DNA of 10,280 nucleotides from Acidobacteriota bacterium (GCA_021814085.1 JAKAJA010000039.1:1-10280); one strand, 5' to 3'. Positions 1 through 7,381 are shown, counted from the stretch's first letter. Notes: generated from the letters alone by a model not told the origin. Numbers and translations: made by a program.

Positions 1-1321
1 TATCTTCGACAAGCACCCCGACACGGGCATCTGCAACCTATCCATCTCCATCACGGAGGACCAGGTCTACTTCGTCAACCGTATCGAGTTCACGGGCAAC
101 ATCCAGACCAGGGACTACGTCCTGCGCCGCAACATGCGCGTCTACGAGCAGGAGATCTTCAATTACGCCCGCTATCAGACGGGGCTCTACCAGCTTAAGC
201 AGACGGGCATTTTCGAGATCAAGGACGACCCCACCGTCACCAAGGTCCCCAACAGCAACACCGTGAACGTCACCGTCAAGGGCAACGAGGCCAACAAGAA
301 CGAGCTCCTCTTCGGAGGCGGCTACGGCGGCGTGAACGGCTTCTTCGTCACGGGATCCTTCCGCACCTACAACTTCATGGGCATGGGGACGACCCTCTCC
401 ATCAACGCCGACGTGGGCAAGTACCAGAAGCTCTACGCCATCAACTACAGCGACCCGTGGATGTTCGGGAAGCGGATCGGGGGGTCCTTCTCCATCTTCA
501 ACTCGCAGCAGCTCTACCTCCAGTTCACCCAAAAATCCAGGGGCGGAAACTTCACCTTCAGTTTCCCCATCGGCGACTTCGCCTCCTGGAGCGTCGGCTA
601 CACCTACTCGAAATCCAGCGTCTACAACATCACGGGGGCCGCCTATGTCTCTCCGCAGAACACGGCCTACCTGAACAACTCCGTCACATCCGCCATCACC
701 GCCGGTATCGGCATCAACACGGTGAACAACCCCTTCCGCCCCATGGCGGGTTACAGCGCGTTCTTCAACGTGCTATTCGCCGGCAAGTGGCTCGGCGGAC
801 AGAACGAGTACTACAAGCCCAGCGTCTCGGCGTCTCTGTTCCTGCCCACCTGGAAGAAGCAGAATCTGGCGTTCCGCTTCACGGGCGCCTTCCTGGCCGC
901 CTACGACGGCCAGCAGATCCCCATTTGGGAGCGGTACTTCCTGGGCGGCCAGGACTCCCTGAGGGGCTTCGGGGTCCGCTCCATCTACCCCGAGGTCAAG
1001 GTGGGCGACTACTACCGCTACTTCGTCGACCCCGCCACGGGAACCATCGAAGGCGGCAACCGTTACTACCTCCTCAATTCGGAGTACGTTTTCCACGTCG
1101 TCGAGCAGGTGGACCTCGCCTTCTTCGTGGACGTGGGCAACACGTTCCACGAGCGCCAGGCGATCGAGATCTCCAACTACCGCGCGGACGCGGGCCTGGA
1201 GGTGAGGTTCTTCATCCCCACCTTCAACGTGCCCCTGCGCCTCATCTACTCGAACAACATCCACAAGCGGCCTCAAGACGACTTCAGCAACTTCCAGTTT
1301 TCCATCGGTCTCACGTTCTAG
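1..1321 (+). CDS. bamA: BamA, outer-membrane protein assembly factor (5' end outside window)
   Basis: This is the 3' part of a BamA/Omp85 gene; the frame is open from base 2, giving 439 visible residues. BamA is the outer-membrane barrel that folds and inserts other beta-barrel proteins. Bases 50-290 encode the end of a POTRA domain (RIEFTGN, then RDYVLRRNMRVYE), typical of the last POTRA repeat. From about base 296 the protein is a 16-strand type barrel rich in aromatic, Gly and Ser residues. The conserved RGF motif of loop 6 is at 962-970 in the context SLRGFGVR. The protein ends in Phe (FQFSIGLTF), as expected for the C-terminal beta-signal recognised by the Bam machinery. An ompH-like gene follows after 20 bases, a common bamA neighbour. 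The internal ATG at 134 is not the start, because POTRA coding continues upstream of it. Identification is firm; only the N-terminal POTRA repeats are missing. Confidence 0.95.
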   Translation, partial: IFDKHPDTGICNLSISITEDQVYFVNRIEFTGNIQTRDYVLRRNMRVYEQEIFNYARYQTGLYQLKQTGIFEIKDDPTVTKVPNSNTVNVTVKGNEANKNELLFGGGYGGVNGFFVTGSFRTYNFMGMGTTLSINADVGKYQKLYAINYSDPWMFGKRIGGSFSIFNSQQLYLQFTQKSRGGNFTFSFPIGDFASWSVGYTYSKSSVYNITGAAYVSPQNTAYLNNSVTSAITAGIGINTVNNPFRPMAGYSAFFNVLFAGKWLGGQNEYYKPSVSASLFLPTWKKQNLAFRFTGAFLAAYDGQQIPIWERYFLGGQDSLRGFGVRSIYPEVKVGDYYRYFVDPATGTIEGGNRYYLLNSEYVFHVVEQVDLAFFVDVGNTFHERQAIEISNYRADAGLEVRFFIPTFNVPLRLIYSNNIHKRPQDDFSNFQFSIGLTF

Positions 1322-1341
1322 GCTTTCACGGAGGAGTTATC

Positions 1342-1857
1342 ATGCGTAATTGGGCAACATTCACTCTCGCCACCGCTCTCACCCTCGTCTCCGCCGCCGC
1401 TTTCGCCCAGACCCAGACGAAAGTCGCGGTCGTGGAAATGATGAAGGTGGCCAACGAGTCCAAGGAGGGCAAGAAGATCCAGGCGACCCTCAAGAGCTTC
1501 CACGATCAGAAGCAGGCCGAGATCTCCGCCAAGGAGGCCGACCTCAAGGCCCTCGAGGACAAGAGCAAGGACCCGAAAATCTCCGACGACAAGAAAGAGG
1601 AGATCAAGAGCCAGTTCACCGCCAAGATGTACGAGTACCAGGCCTTCGCCAAGGCGGCGCAGGACGAGATGGAAGGCCGAAGCCAGAAGCTCCAGCAGGA
1701 CTTCCAGGGCAAGCTCGCGGGCGTCATTTCCAAGTACGCGCAGGCCAAGGGTATCTCCATGGTGGTTGAAAAGAGCGTCACCCTCTTCAGCGCCGATTCG
1801 CTCGACATCACGGCGGACGTCATCGCCGAGATGAACAAGGCGTACCCCGGCACCTGA
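1342..1857 (+). CDS. OmpH/Skp-family periplasmic chaperone
   Basis: The product is a 171-residue protein of the OmpH/Skp family. Skp is a trimeric periplasmic chaperone that holds unfolded outer-membrane proteins on their way to BamA. Residues 1-22 form a signal peptide: a short basic start (MRN), a hydrophobic core and an AAAFA cleavage site before QTQ. The mature protein opens with a KVAVVEMMKV strand, as the family does. It then has a long Lys/Glu/Ala-rich helical hairpin (about residues 45-130) predicted to form coiled-coil tentacles, and closes with a compact segment (GISMVVEKS, then the C-terminal helix). Length and layout match the family. The start is fixed by the signal peptide and by GGAGG at 1330-1334, seven bases upstream of the ATG. 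The frame is open far upstream, but only as a shadow of bamA. The gene lies 20 bases after bamA and 5 before lpxD. Confidence 0.92.
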   Translation: MRNWATFTLATALTLVSAAAFAQTQTKVAVVEMMKVANESKEGKKIQATLKSFHDQKQAEISAKEADLKALEDKSKDPKISDDKKEEIKSQFTAKMYEYQAFAKAAQDEMEGRSQKLQQDFQGKLAGVISKYAQAKGISMVVEKSVTLFSADSLDITADVIAEMNKAYPGT

Positions 1858-1862
1858 TCCAA

Positions 1863-2888
1863 ATGAAGGCCTCCGAGATCGCCGCCCTATTGGGCGCTCG
1901 TGTCGAGGGGGACCCGACCGTCGAACTGACGGGAGTGGCCCCCCTCGACCGGGCCTCGGGGCGCGACCTCTCGTTCCTTTCCAACGCCAAATACAAGGGG
2001 GCGGCGAGGGACAGCGCGGCGGGCGCCCTGTTGGCCGATTCCGCCGATGGGCTGGCGGGCAGGACGGTCCTGCTCTGCTCCAATCCCTACGCGGCTTTCG
2101 CCAAGGCGGTGGCCACCTTCCATCCCCCGCGTCCCGTTGAGCCGGGGATTCACCCAACGGCCATCCTCGGCGTGGGTTGCATGGTAGCGCCGTCGGCCCA
2201 GGTGGGTCCCTTCGTGGCCATCGGTGACGGAACGGTGGTGGGAGAAGGGGTCCAAATCGAGGCGGGATGTGTTCTCGGCCGGGACTGCCTGGTGGGGGAG
2301 GGCTGCCACCTATACCCGAGGGTCGTCCTCTACGACCGCACGGAGCTAGGAGCGCGCGTCATCTTGCACTCGGGAGTCGTGCTGGGTTCCGACGGCTTCG
2401 GTTACGCGCAAGAAGGGGGAAGGCACATCAAGATTCCCCAGGTGGGCCGCGTGCTGGTGGGGGACGACGTGGAAATCGGAGCGAACACGGCGGTGGACCG
2501 CGGAGCCCTCGAGGAGACGCGCATCGGTGCCGGAGCGAAAATCGACAACCTCGTGCAGGTCGCCCACAACGTGCAGGTGGGCGAGCACGCGATTCTCGTG
2601 GCGCAGAGCGGCATCAGCGGGAGCACACGCCTCGGCCACCACGTGATCTTCGCGGGCCAGTCCGGGGCCGTGGGACACATCCGCATCGGGGACGGGGCAC
2701 GCGTGGGCGCCAAGTCGGCGGTCACCCACGACGTCCCCGACGGGGCCTTCGTCACGGGGCATCCGGCGCAAGACCACAGGCGTTGGCTCAAGGAGCGGGC
2801 CCTCTCGGGCCGGCTAGATGAGTTCTTCCAGAGACTGAAGCGCCTCGAGGCGCGCGTGGGGGAACCGAAGGAGGAGGAGCAGGGATGA
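1863..2888 (+). CDS. lpxD: LpxD, UDP-3-O-acylglucosamine N-acyltransferase
   Basis: LpxD catalyses the third step of lipid A synthesis: it transfers a 3-hydroxyacyl chain from acyl carrier protein to the 2-amino group of UDP-3-O-acyl-glucosamine in the cytoplasm. The 341-residue length is normal. Residues 1-90 form the N-terminal uridine-binding domain (LTGVAPLDRA, then DLSFLSNAKY). About residues 98-290 are left-handed beta-helix hexapeptide repeats. The signature LHSGVVLGSDGFGYA is at about 168-182. The catalytic His is expected at H235 in QVAHNVQVG, matching H239 of the E. coli enzyme. The C-terminal helix (about 305-330) normally contacts ACP. No clear Shine-Dalgarno sequence precedes the ATG, which lies 5 bases after the ompH stop, so translational coupling is likely. 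The stop overlaps the fabZ start (ATGA). Confidence 0.97.
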   Translation: MKASEIAALLGARVEGDPTVELTGVAPLDRASGRDLSFLSNAKYKGAARDSAAGALLADSADGLAGRTVLLCSNPYAAFAKAVATFHPPRPVEPGIHPTAILGVGCMVAPSAQVGPFVAIGDGTVVGEGVQIEAGCVLGRDCLVGEGCHLYPRVVLYDRTELGARVILHSGVVLGSDGFGYAQEGGRHIKIPQVGRVLVGDDVEIGANTAVDRGALEETRIGAGAKIDNLVQVAHNVQVGEHAILVAQSGISGSTRLGHHVIFAGQSGAVGHIRIGDGARVGAKSAVTHDVPDGAFVTGHPAQDHRRWLKERALSGRLDEFFQRLKRLEARVGEPKEEEQG

Positions 2889-3316
2889 TGGACGTCGTGG
2901 CAATCCAGGGAATTCTGCCCCACCGGTATCCTTTTCTCCTCGTGGACCGCATCCTGGAGATCGAGCCGGGCAAGCGCATCGTGGGCATAAAGAACGTGAC
3001 CGTCAACGAGGAGTTCTTTCAGGGCCACTTCCCCGGAAAGCCCGTCATGCCGGGCGTCCTCATCATCGAGGCCATGGCTCAGGTGGGAGGCGTCCTCCTC
3101 CTCATGGACGTGGAGAACCGCCAGGACAAGCTCGTCTACTTCATGGGCATCGACGAGGCCCGGTTCAGGAGGCCCGTGGTTCCGGGGGACCAGATCCGCT
3201 TCGAGCTGGAGGTCCTCCGCCTCAAGGCGAGCGTCTGCAAGCTCCAGGGCAAGGCTTTTGTGGACGGCGCTCTCGTGGCCGAAGCCGTCATCATGTCATC
3301 CATGGTGGACAGATAG
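2885..3316 (+). CDS. fabZ: FabZ, 3-hydroxyacyl-ACP dehydratase
   Basis: FabZ dehydrates 3-hydroxyacyl-ACP to trans-2-enoyl-ACP in fatty-acid elongation. It competes with LpxA and LpxD for hydroxyacyl-ACP, which explains its place in the lpx cluster. The protein has 143 residues, normal for this hotdog-fold enzyme. The opening ILPHRYPFLLVDRI is characteristic. The active-site segment FQGHFPGKPVMPGVLIIEAM supplies the catalytic His (H48) and Glu (E62). The ATG at 2885 overlaps the lpxD stop by 4 bases. A strong purine-rich ribosome site, AAGGAGGAGGAG, at 2868-2879 ends five bases before it. A second ATG at 2888 could serve as an alternative start and would change only the first residue. Immediately after the stop begins a short 8-base tandem repeat leading to lpxA. 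Confidence 0.97.
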   Translation: MMDVVAIQGILPHRYPFLLVDRILEIEPGKRIVGIKNVTVNEEFFQGHFPGKPVMPGVLIIEAMAQVGGVLLLMDVENRQDKLVYFMGIDEARFRRPVVPGDQIRFELEVLRLKASVCKLQGKAFVDGALVAEAVIMSSMVDR

Positions 3317-3317
3317 A

Positions 3318-3349
3318 GCCGGAGAATCGGTGAACCGGGGAGCCGGAGA
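3318..3349 (+). repeat. Degenerate 8-base tandem repeat between fabZ and lpxA
   Basis: Four consecutive octamers follow the fabZ stop directly: GCCGGAGA, ATCGGTGA, ACCGGGGA and GCCGGAGA, with consensus RYCGGNGA. The first and fourth are identical. The array is followed by AAGAGAAGAAG, which supplies the lpxA ribosome site. A comparable 8-base array occupies the spacer after lpxA. The function is unknown. It could be a replication-slippage product tolerated between genes, or a spacer that tunes translation. Confidence 0.75.
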
Positions 3350-3362
3350 AAGAGAAGAAGCT

Positions 3363-4148
3363 ATGGCCATCAATATTCATCCCACGGCGGTGGTTGACCC
3401 CGCGGCGAATCTGGGCGACGGCTGCACCGTCGGCCCCCACTCCGTGATCGGCCCAGAGGTTATCCTGGGCGACCGGTGCACGGTGGGGCCCCTCTGCGTG
3501 ATCCACGGCAAGGTGACCATGGGGACCGGCAACACCCTGGTATCCCACGCGGCCATCGGCGGGCCGCCCCAGGACATCTCCTACGCGGGCGAGCACAGCG
3601 AGGTCATCATCGGCGACGACAACGTCATCCGGGAGTTCGTCACCATCAACCGCGCCACCACCAAGGAGAACAGGGTCACCGTCATCGGGAGCAGGTGCCT
3701 CTTCATGGCCTACGCCCACATCGCCCACGACTGCCACGTGGGGGACAACGTCATCTTCGCCAACTGCGGAACCCTCGCCGGGCACGTACACGTGGGCAAG
3801 CACTCCACCATCGGCGCCCTTTCCGCGGTGCACCAGTTCTGCACCGTGGGCGAGTACGCCTTCGTGGGCGGCGGATCTATCATCACCCGGGACGTCCTCC
3901 CCTTCGTTAAGACCGTGGGAGCGCGCGGGGAGGGCCACACGTACGGCGTGAACACCATCGGCCTGCAGCGGAAGGGGTTCTCCACCGAGGCCGTCGAGGC
4001 CCTCAAGTCGGCCTACCGCCAGCTCTTCCACTCCAAGATGCTCCTGACCGATGCCCTGCCCCTGGTGGAGAAGGACCTCGGTCACGTCCCGGAAGTCGCC
4101 TACCTGATCCGGTTCATCCGCGAATCTAAGCGGGGCATACAGAGGTAA
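3363..4148 (+). CDS. lpxA: LpxA, UDP-N-acetylglucosamine acyltransferase
   Basis: LpxA starts lipid A synthesis by moving a 3-hydroxyacyl chain from ACP to the 3-position of UDP-GlcNAc, or of its 3-amino analogue in some species. The 261-residue length is standard. Residues 1-185 are hexapeptide repeats forming the left-handed beta helix, starting IHPTAVVDPAANLG. The rest is the helical C-terminal domain (GLQRKGFS, ending ESKRGIQR). The segment AYAHIAHDCHVGDN contains the catalytic His, H122, equivalent to E. coli H125. G170 in FVGGGS aligns with E. coli G173, the acyl-chain ruler residue; Gly there goes with long (C14-type) chains in E. coli. The start is ATG 3363 after purine-rich AGAAGAAG. 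The frame is open upstream to 3258, but that stretch overlaps fabZ and lacks LpxA homology. The substrate sugar cannot be decided from this sequence. Confidence 0.97.
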   Translation: MAINIHPTAVVDPAANLGDGCTVGPHSVIGPEVILGDRCTVGPLCVIHGKVTMGTGNTLVSHAAIGGPPQDISYAGEHSEVIIGDDNVIREFVTINRATTKENRVTVIGSRCLFMAYAHIAHDCHVGDNVIFANCGTLAGHVHVGKHSTIGALSAVHQFCTVGEYAFVGGGSIITRDVLPFVKTVGARGEGHTYGVNTIGLQRKGFSTEAVEALKSAYRQLFHSKMLLTDALPLVEKDLGHVPEVAYLIRFIRESKRGIQR

Positions 4149-4150
4149 TA

Positions 4151-4190
4151 GAGTCAACGAGCCAACGAGGGAACGAGCCAGCGGCAGAAC
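4151..4190 (+). repeat. Degenerate 8-base tandem repeat between lpxA and the oxidoreductase gene
   Basis: The spacer after lpxA reads as octamers GAGTCAAC, GAGCCAAC, GAGGGAAC, GAGCCAGC and a weaker GGCAGAAC. It starts two bases after the stop codon and ends just before the GAGGG ribosome site at 4193-4197. The period equals that of the array between fabZ and lpxA, and both units can be phased to begin GA(G/A)(C/T)C. No dyad or start codon is evident in the array. The role is unknown. Confidence 0.75.
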
Positions 4191-4201
4191 GCGAGGGCAG
4201 G

Positions 4202-5131
4202 ATGGCGAACGAGATCCTTAATATCGCGGTGGTGGGCGTGGGGAGTCTCGGGCAGCATCACGCCCGCATCCTGTCCGATATGCCCGGGGTCAAACTCGCC
4301 GGCGTGGCCGACCCCAACGAGGCCCGCGCGGCGGAGATCGCAGGGAAGTACGGCACGGCGCCCTTCGCCTCCCCCGACGCCCTCCCTCCCCTGGACGGCG
4401 TGGTCATCGCGGCACCCACGCGCCTCCACTGCGAGCTGGCAAGCTACTTCCTATCGCGCGGCATCGGCGTGCTCTGCGAGAAGCCCATGGCCACTTCGGT
4501 GGAGGAGTGCGATGCTATCATCTCGGCGAGGGACGCGGGCAAGGCCCCCCTGCTGGCCGGGCACATCGAGCACTTCAACCCGGGGGTGGAGGCCCTCGCC
4601 CGTTTCGTGAAGGACCCCGGATTCCTGGAGGTCCACCGCCTCGGGGTCATGCCCGGGAGATCCCTCGACGTGGACGTGGTCCTGGACCTCATGATCCACG
4701 ACATCGAGATCGCCCAGAGCCTCGTCGGCCGCCCCATTCAGAAAGTGGAGGCGGTGGGCGTGCGGGTCCTCACGCCCTATGTGGACCTGGCCAACGCCCG
4801 GCTCACTTTCGAGGGCGGCTGCGTGGCCAACCTCACGGCCAGCCGCATCTCCCGCGACCGCGTCCGCAAACTCCGGGTCTTCCAGAACGAGGCCTACCTA
4901 TCGGTGGACTATGCGGAGCAGTCCGTTGAGTTCTACCGCGTGGAGGCGGGTGACGCCTCCAAGCAGATCGTCAAGGTAGCCGTGGAGGTGGAAAAGCGCG
5001 AACCCCTGCGCTGCGAACTCGACCACTTCGTGACCGTTCTGCGGGGCAAGGCCGCACCGAGGGTGGGCGGAGAGTCGGCGCGGGCGGCCGTGGCCACCGC
5101 CCAGGCCATCCTCACATGCATGTCCCGTTGA
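4202..5131 (+). CDS. Gfo/Idh/MocA-family oxidoreductase, GnnA-like candidate in the lpx cluster
   Basis: The product is a 309-residue NAD(P)-dependent dehydrogenase of the Gfo/Idh/MocA family. Residues 7-37 form the first Rossmann strand and loop, with GVGSLG (G12, G14, G17) and the acidic ADPNE segment. The family EKP motif is at E93-K94-P95. A HD pair, H166-D167 in DLMIHDIEIA, lies where the family keeps catalytic residues. Members of this family beside lpxA include GnnA, which oxidises the 3-hydroxyl of UDP-GlcNAc so that the aminotransferase GnnB can make a 3-amino sugar for lipid A. The position after lpxA makes a GnnA-like role plausible. However, no GnnB lies next to it here, and related oxidoreductases of unknown substrate occur in other lpx clusters. 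A GAGGG ribosome site lies four bases before the ATG. The 3' end overlaps the next gene by 16 bases. Confidence 0.85.
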   Translation: MANEILNIAVVGVGSLGQHHARILSDMPGVKLAGVADPNEARAAEIAGKYGTAPFASPDALPPLDGVVIAAPTRLHCELASYFLSRGIGVLCEKPMATSVEECDAIISARDAGKAPLLAGHIEHFNPGVEALARFVKDPGFLEVHRLGVMPGRSLDVDVVLDLMIHDIEIAQSLVGRPIQKVEAVGVRVLTPYVDLANARLTFEGGCVANLTASRISRDRVRKLRVFQNEAYLSVDYAEQSVEFYRVEAGDASKQIVKVAVEVEKREPLRCELDHFVTVLRGKAAPRVGGESARAAVATAQAILTCMSR

Positions 5132-6183
5132 CCCATGAGCCCCTGGGCGCCTATTTCGGTGCCCTCTGCCCGGATAAGACCCCCGGATTCGCCTGGAGCA
5201 TTCTGGATGGTTCGGGCCGGAAAAGCGGTGGATGGGGCGGACAGGCGGCGGTGGATCCCGAGATCGTCCCCGTCGAGGAGGGCACCCTTTTCGATCTCGC
5301 TTCCCTAACCAAGCCTCTGGCAACGGCCCTTCTGGCACTCCAGGCGGAAGACCGCGGGGAGTTGGACCTGGACTCGCCCGTGCCCGGCACGGCTGGGGTC
5401 CCGTTCACCTGCCTGCAGATTCTTCGCCATGAGGCGGGCTTCCCCGCCTGGGTTCCCCTGTACGCCTTCGCGCAGGATCGGGCGGCAGCGAAGAGGTGGC
5501 TCCTCGAATCTTGTCCGAGGGGGGTCCCGGGGGAGAAGACCGAATACTCCTGTCCCGGCTACGTCCTCCTCGGATTCATTTTGGAAGAGGTCTTGCATGG
5601 AAGCATAGACCGCCTCTTCGCGGATCGGGTTGCGAGCCCCCTTGGCGCGCGGCCCGAAGAGGTCTGTTTCGCACCGGCGGCGGACCTGCGGCGGCGAACG
5701 GCGGCAACCGAAAGGGGGAACTTCCATGAGGCAACTATGGCGCGCCAATTTGGCGCACCTCCTCCCTTTGTGGAACCATCTGGCTGGGGGCAGGTCAACG
5801 ATGGCAACGCGAGATTCCTCGGCGGCGCGGCCGGAAACGCGGGCCTCTTCGCCACCCTCGGCGGGGTGGAGAGGCTGGTCTCGGCCTTGAGGCCGTCCTC
5901 GGGCTTTCTCTCGGACCGGGCCCTCGACCGGGCGTGGCGACCTTCGGCCGGGTTCCGGACGGCCGGGTGGAAGGCTGCCGGACACCCGGGATGGGCAGCC
6001 GGGGCGGTGCTCCCGCCGGGCTCGGTGGGTCACGAGGGATTTACAGGCACCGGAGTATGGATGGAGCCTGGAGAGGGAATGAGTTATATCTTACTCACCA
6101 ATCGCATCCATCCCCGCCACCCGGGGACGGATTTCGGTGAGGCCCGCGCCGCGTTTCTCAAAGCAGCGAGGGGGACGAGTTGA
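5116..6183 (+). CDS. Serine hydrolase with beta-lactamase / DD-peptidase fold
   Basis: The product is a 355-residue member of the serine beta-lactamase-related family (class C beta-lactamase, DD-carboxypeptidase and EstB-type esterase fold). The SxxK nucleophile motif is S63-L-T-K66 in DLASLTKPLAT. The second motif is Y144-S-C146 in EYSCPGYVLLG, where Y-x-N is classical and Cys is unusual. The third motif is H306-E-G in VGHEGFTGTGVW, replacing the KTG of true beta-lactamases. A family block, VNDGNARFLGGAAGNAGLFAT, lies at about 227-247. No signal peptide or membrane segment is visible, so a cytoplasmic enzyme is predicted, unlike secreted AmpC. It could be an esterase, amidase or peptidase; the substrate is unknown. 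The ATG at 5116 overlaps the upstream gene by 16 bases. TTG at 5128, which overlaps the upstream stop as TTGA, is an alternative start. No strong ribosome site is present, suggesting coupling. Confidence 0.85.
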   Translation: MHVPLTHEPLGAYFGALCPDKTPGFAWSILDGSGRKSGGWGGQAAVDPEIVPVEEGTLFDLASLTKPLATALLALQAEDRGELDLDSPVPGTAGVPFTCLQILRHEAGFPAWVPLYAFAQDRAAAKRWLLESCPRGVPGEKTEYSCPGYVLLGFILEEVLHGSIDRLFADRVASPLGARPEEVCFAPAADLRRRTAATERGNFHEATMARQFGAPPPFVEPSGWGQVNDGNARFLGGAAGNAGLFATLGGVERLVSALRPSSGFLSDRALDRAWRPSAGFRTAGWKAAGHPGWAAGAVLPPGSVGHEGFTGTGVWMEPGEGMSYILLTNRIHPRHPGTDFGEARAAFLKAARGTS

Positions 6184-7232
6184 AGCAGGACCGCTGGACG
6201 CACGCCACCGCCTTCCTCATCGCACTGGCCCTCCACGTGCTCATCCTCGTGTTCGCCGGCCGGCAGTACTACGCCTCCGCAGCCAAACCGCAAATGATGA
6301 ACCAGGCGGCCCAGCGTCTGAAGACCCTCAACGGGCAACCCGTTCGCTTCGTCTACGTGAAGGACATGGTGTCGAGCAAGCTCCCGCCCATGGACCCCTC
6401 CCGATTTTCCGACATGAACCGGCGCGGGGCCAGCCCCGACCCCCGCAAGGGCACGTCGCCGGACCCCACCTCCTTCGGCCACAGTTCGCTCCGCCAACTG
6501 GGAGGCCAAGGAGATGCCCCGGAGACGAGGCCCTCTGCCATGGCCTCCCCCGCGTCGCCTCAGCCCATGCGCGGCCGCCCTGGACAGGGCGAGGGGGAGA
6601 GCCCGGGACAACAGCAGCAGGCCTCGGCCCAGGAGAACCGGCAGGGCCGCAACGCCAAGCCCGCCTCCAACCAGCAATCCAAGCCCGGGGCGGGCCAGGG
6701 GACCGAGACCAGAGGCCAGTTGGTAAGCGGGGACAGGGGCCTCCCCGTTGGAGGTGAGGAGCCTTCCATGGCGAGCCTCGCGCCCGGCTCTCAGGGCATG
6801 AAGCCCATACAGGACCGGCCGGGGCTTGGAGCCGCCCTCCAGCAGATGATGATGGGCAGCATGAAGGGTGGATACTCGAACCCGAATGCCAGCCGCCTCA
6901 ACACGGGGTCGCTCTCCTTCGACACGGCCGGCTGGGACCTCGGCCCCTACGCCCGCAAGGTACAGGAGCGGGTCCAGAGCAACTGGCACGTGCCGGAGGC
7001 CCAGGAGGTGCTACGTCAGAAGGGCTGGGTCGCCATCCATTTCAACGTCCAGAAGGATGGCACCGTCACGGACCTCCAGGTGGTGCGCCCATCGGGCATC
7101 CCTTCCTACGACCAGTCGGCCATGGACGCCCTCCGCTCCAGCAGCCCGCTCCCCCCCCTGCCCTCCGAAGTCACTGTGCCGCAGATCAGCGGCCTGTTCC
7201 GGTTCTACTACAACATGCAGGGCGACGACTGA
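6180..7232 (+). CDS. TonB/TolA-like protein with N-terminal anchor and TonB C-terminal domain
   Basis: The product is a 350-residue envelope-spanning protein. Residues 9-27 form one hydrophobic anchor after a short charged start (MKQDRWTH), as in TonB and TolA. Residues about 60-250 are a low-complexity Gly/Pro/Gln/Ser/Met-rich linker without the EP/KP repeats of classical TonB. Residues about 253-346 are a TonB-type C-terminal domain: YARKVQERVQSNWHVP, then GWVAIHFNVQKDGTVTDLQV and SAMDALRSSSPLPPLP. Such domains contact outer-membrane partners and transmit force or span the periplasm. No ExbB/ExbD or TolQ/TolR gene is visible, so the energising partner is unknown. The start is TTG at 6180, overlapping the upstream stop by 4 bases (TTGA). 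It is supported by a GAGGGGG ribosome site just upstream and by the correctly placed anchor. It appears to be the last gene of the operon. Confidence 0.85.
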   Translation: MKQDRWTHATAFLIALALHVLILVFAGRQYYASAAKPQMMNQAAQRLKTLNGQPVRFVYVKDMVSSKLPPMDPSRFSDMNRRGASPDPRKGTSPDPTSFGHSSLRQLGGQGDAPETRPSAMASPASPQPMRGRPGQGEGESPGQQQQASAQENRQGRNAKPASNQQSKPGAGQGTETRGQLVSGDRGLPVGGEEPSMASLAPGSQGMKPIQDRPGLGAALQQMMMGSMKGGYSNPNASRLNTGSLSFDTAGWDLGPYARKVQERVQSNWHVPEAQEVLRQKGWVAIHFNVQKDGTVTDLQVVRPSGIPSYDQSAMDALRSSSPLPPLPSEVTVPQISGLFRFYYNMQGDD

Positions 7233-7355
7233 CCTCCCACGACCGCCTCTCCTACCGCCCTCGAAGCGCAACACCACGACCTGCCCTATCCTGAATCGGG
7301 CCAGCCCCATCGGACTGATACCAACTTGGCGTCCGTCGTTTACCTCCTGTAGGCA

Positions 7356-7372
7356 TGGCATACGCTTTGCTT
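7356..7372 (+). promoter_or_regulatory. Candidate sigma-54 promoter, copy A
   Basis: The sequence TGGCAT-ACGCT-TTGC-TT has GG at 7357-7358 and GC at 7369-7370, separated by exactly 10 bases, the invariant geometry of -24/-12 promoters read by RpoN. It matches the TGGCAC-N5-TTGC consensus except for T in place of C in the first box. The predicted start is near 7382, about 25 bases before a terminator hairpin. It needs experimental support, but a second copy at 7591 with the same downstream layout makes chance less likely. Confidence 0.6.
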
Positions 7373-7381
7373 GTAAGTAAT

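Noticed and set aside
457..1341. Upstream extension of the OmpH-like gene
   Set aside because: The frame is open only because of high GC and shadows bamA; the signal peptide and ribosome site fix the start at 1342.
1318..2157. Minus-strand frame of 279 residues opposite ompH and lpxD
   Set aside because: It is a shadow with biased composition that changes character across the gene boundary.
3258..3362. Upstream extension of lpxA into fabZ
   Set aside because: The extra 35 residues have no LpxA character and would overlap fabZ coding; IHPTAVV at the 3363 start matches the normal N-terminus.
3291..4157. A long minus-strand frame of 288 residues opposite lpxA
   Set aside because: It is a GC-driven shadow: the + strand frame encodes a clear LpxA, while the reverse product is Val/Gly/Asp/His-rich with no domain.
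7326..7341. A possible third -24/-12 element (TTGGCG...) upstream of copy A
   Set aside because: Ten bases after GG the sequence is TT, not GC, so the invariant geometry fails.
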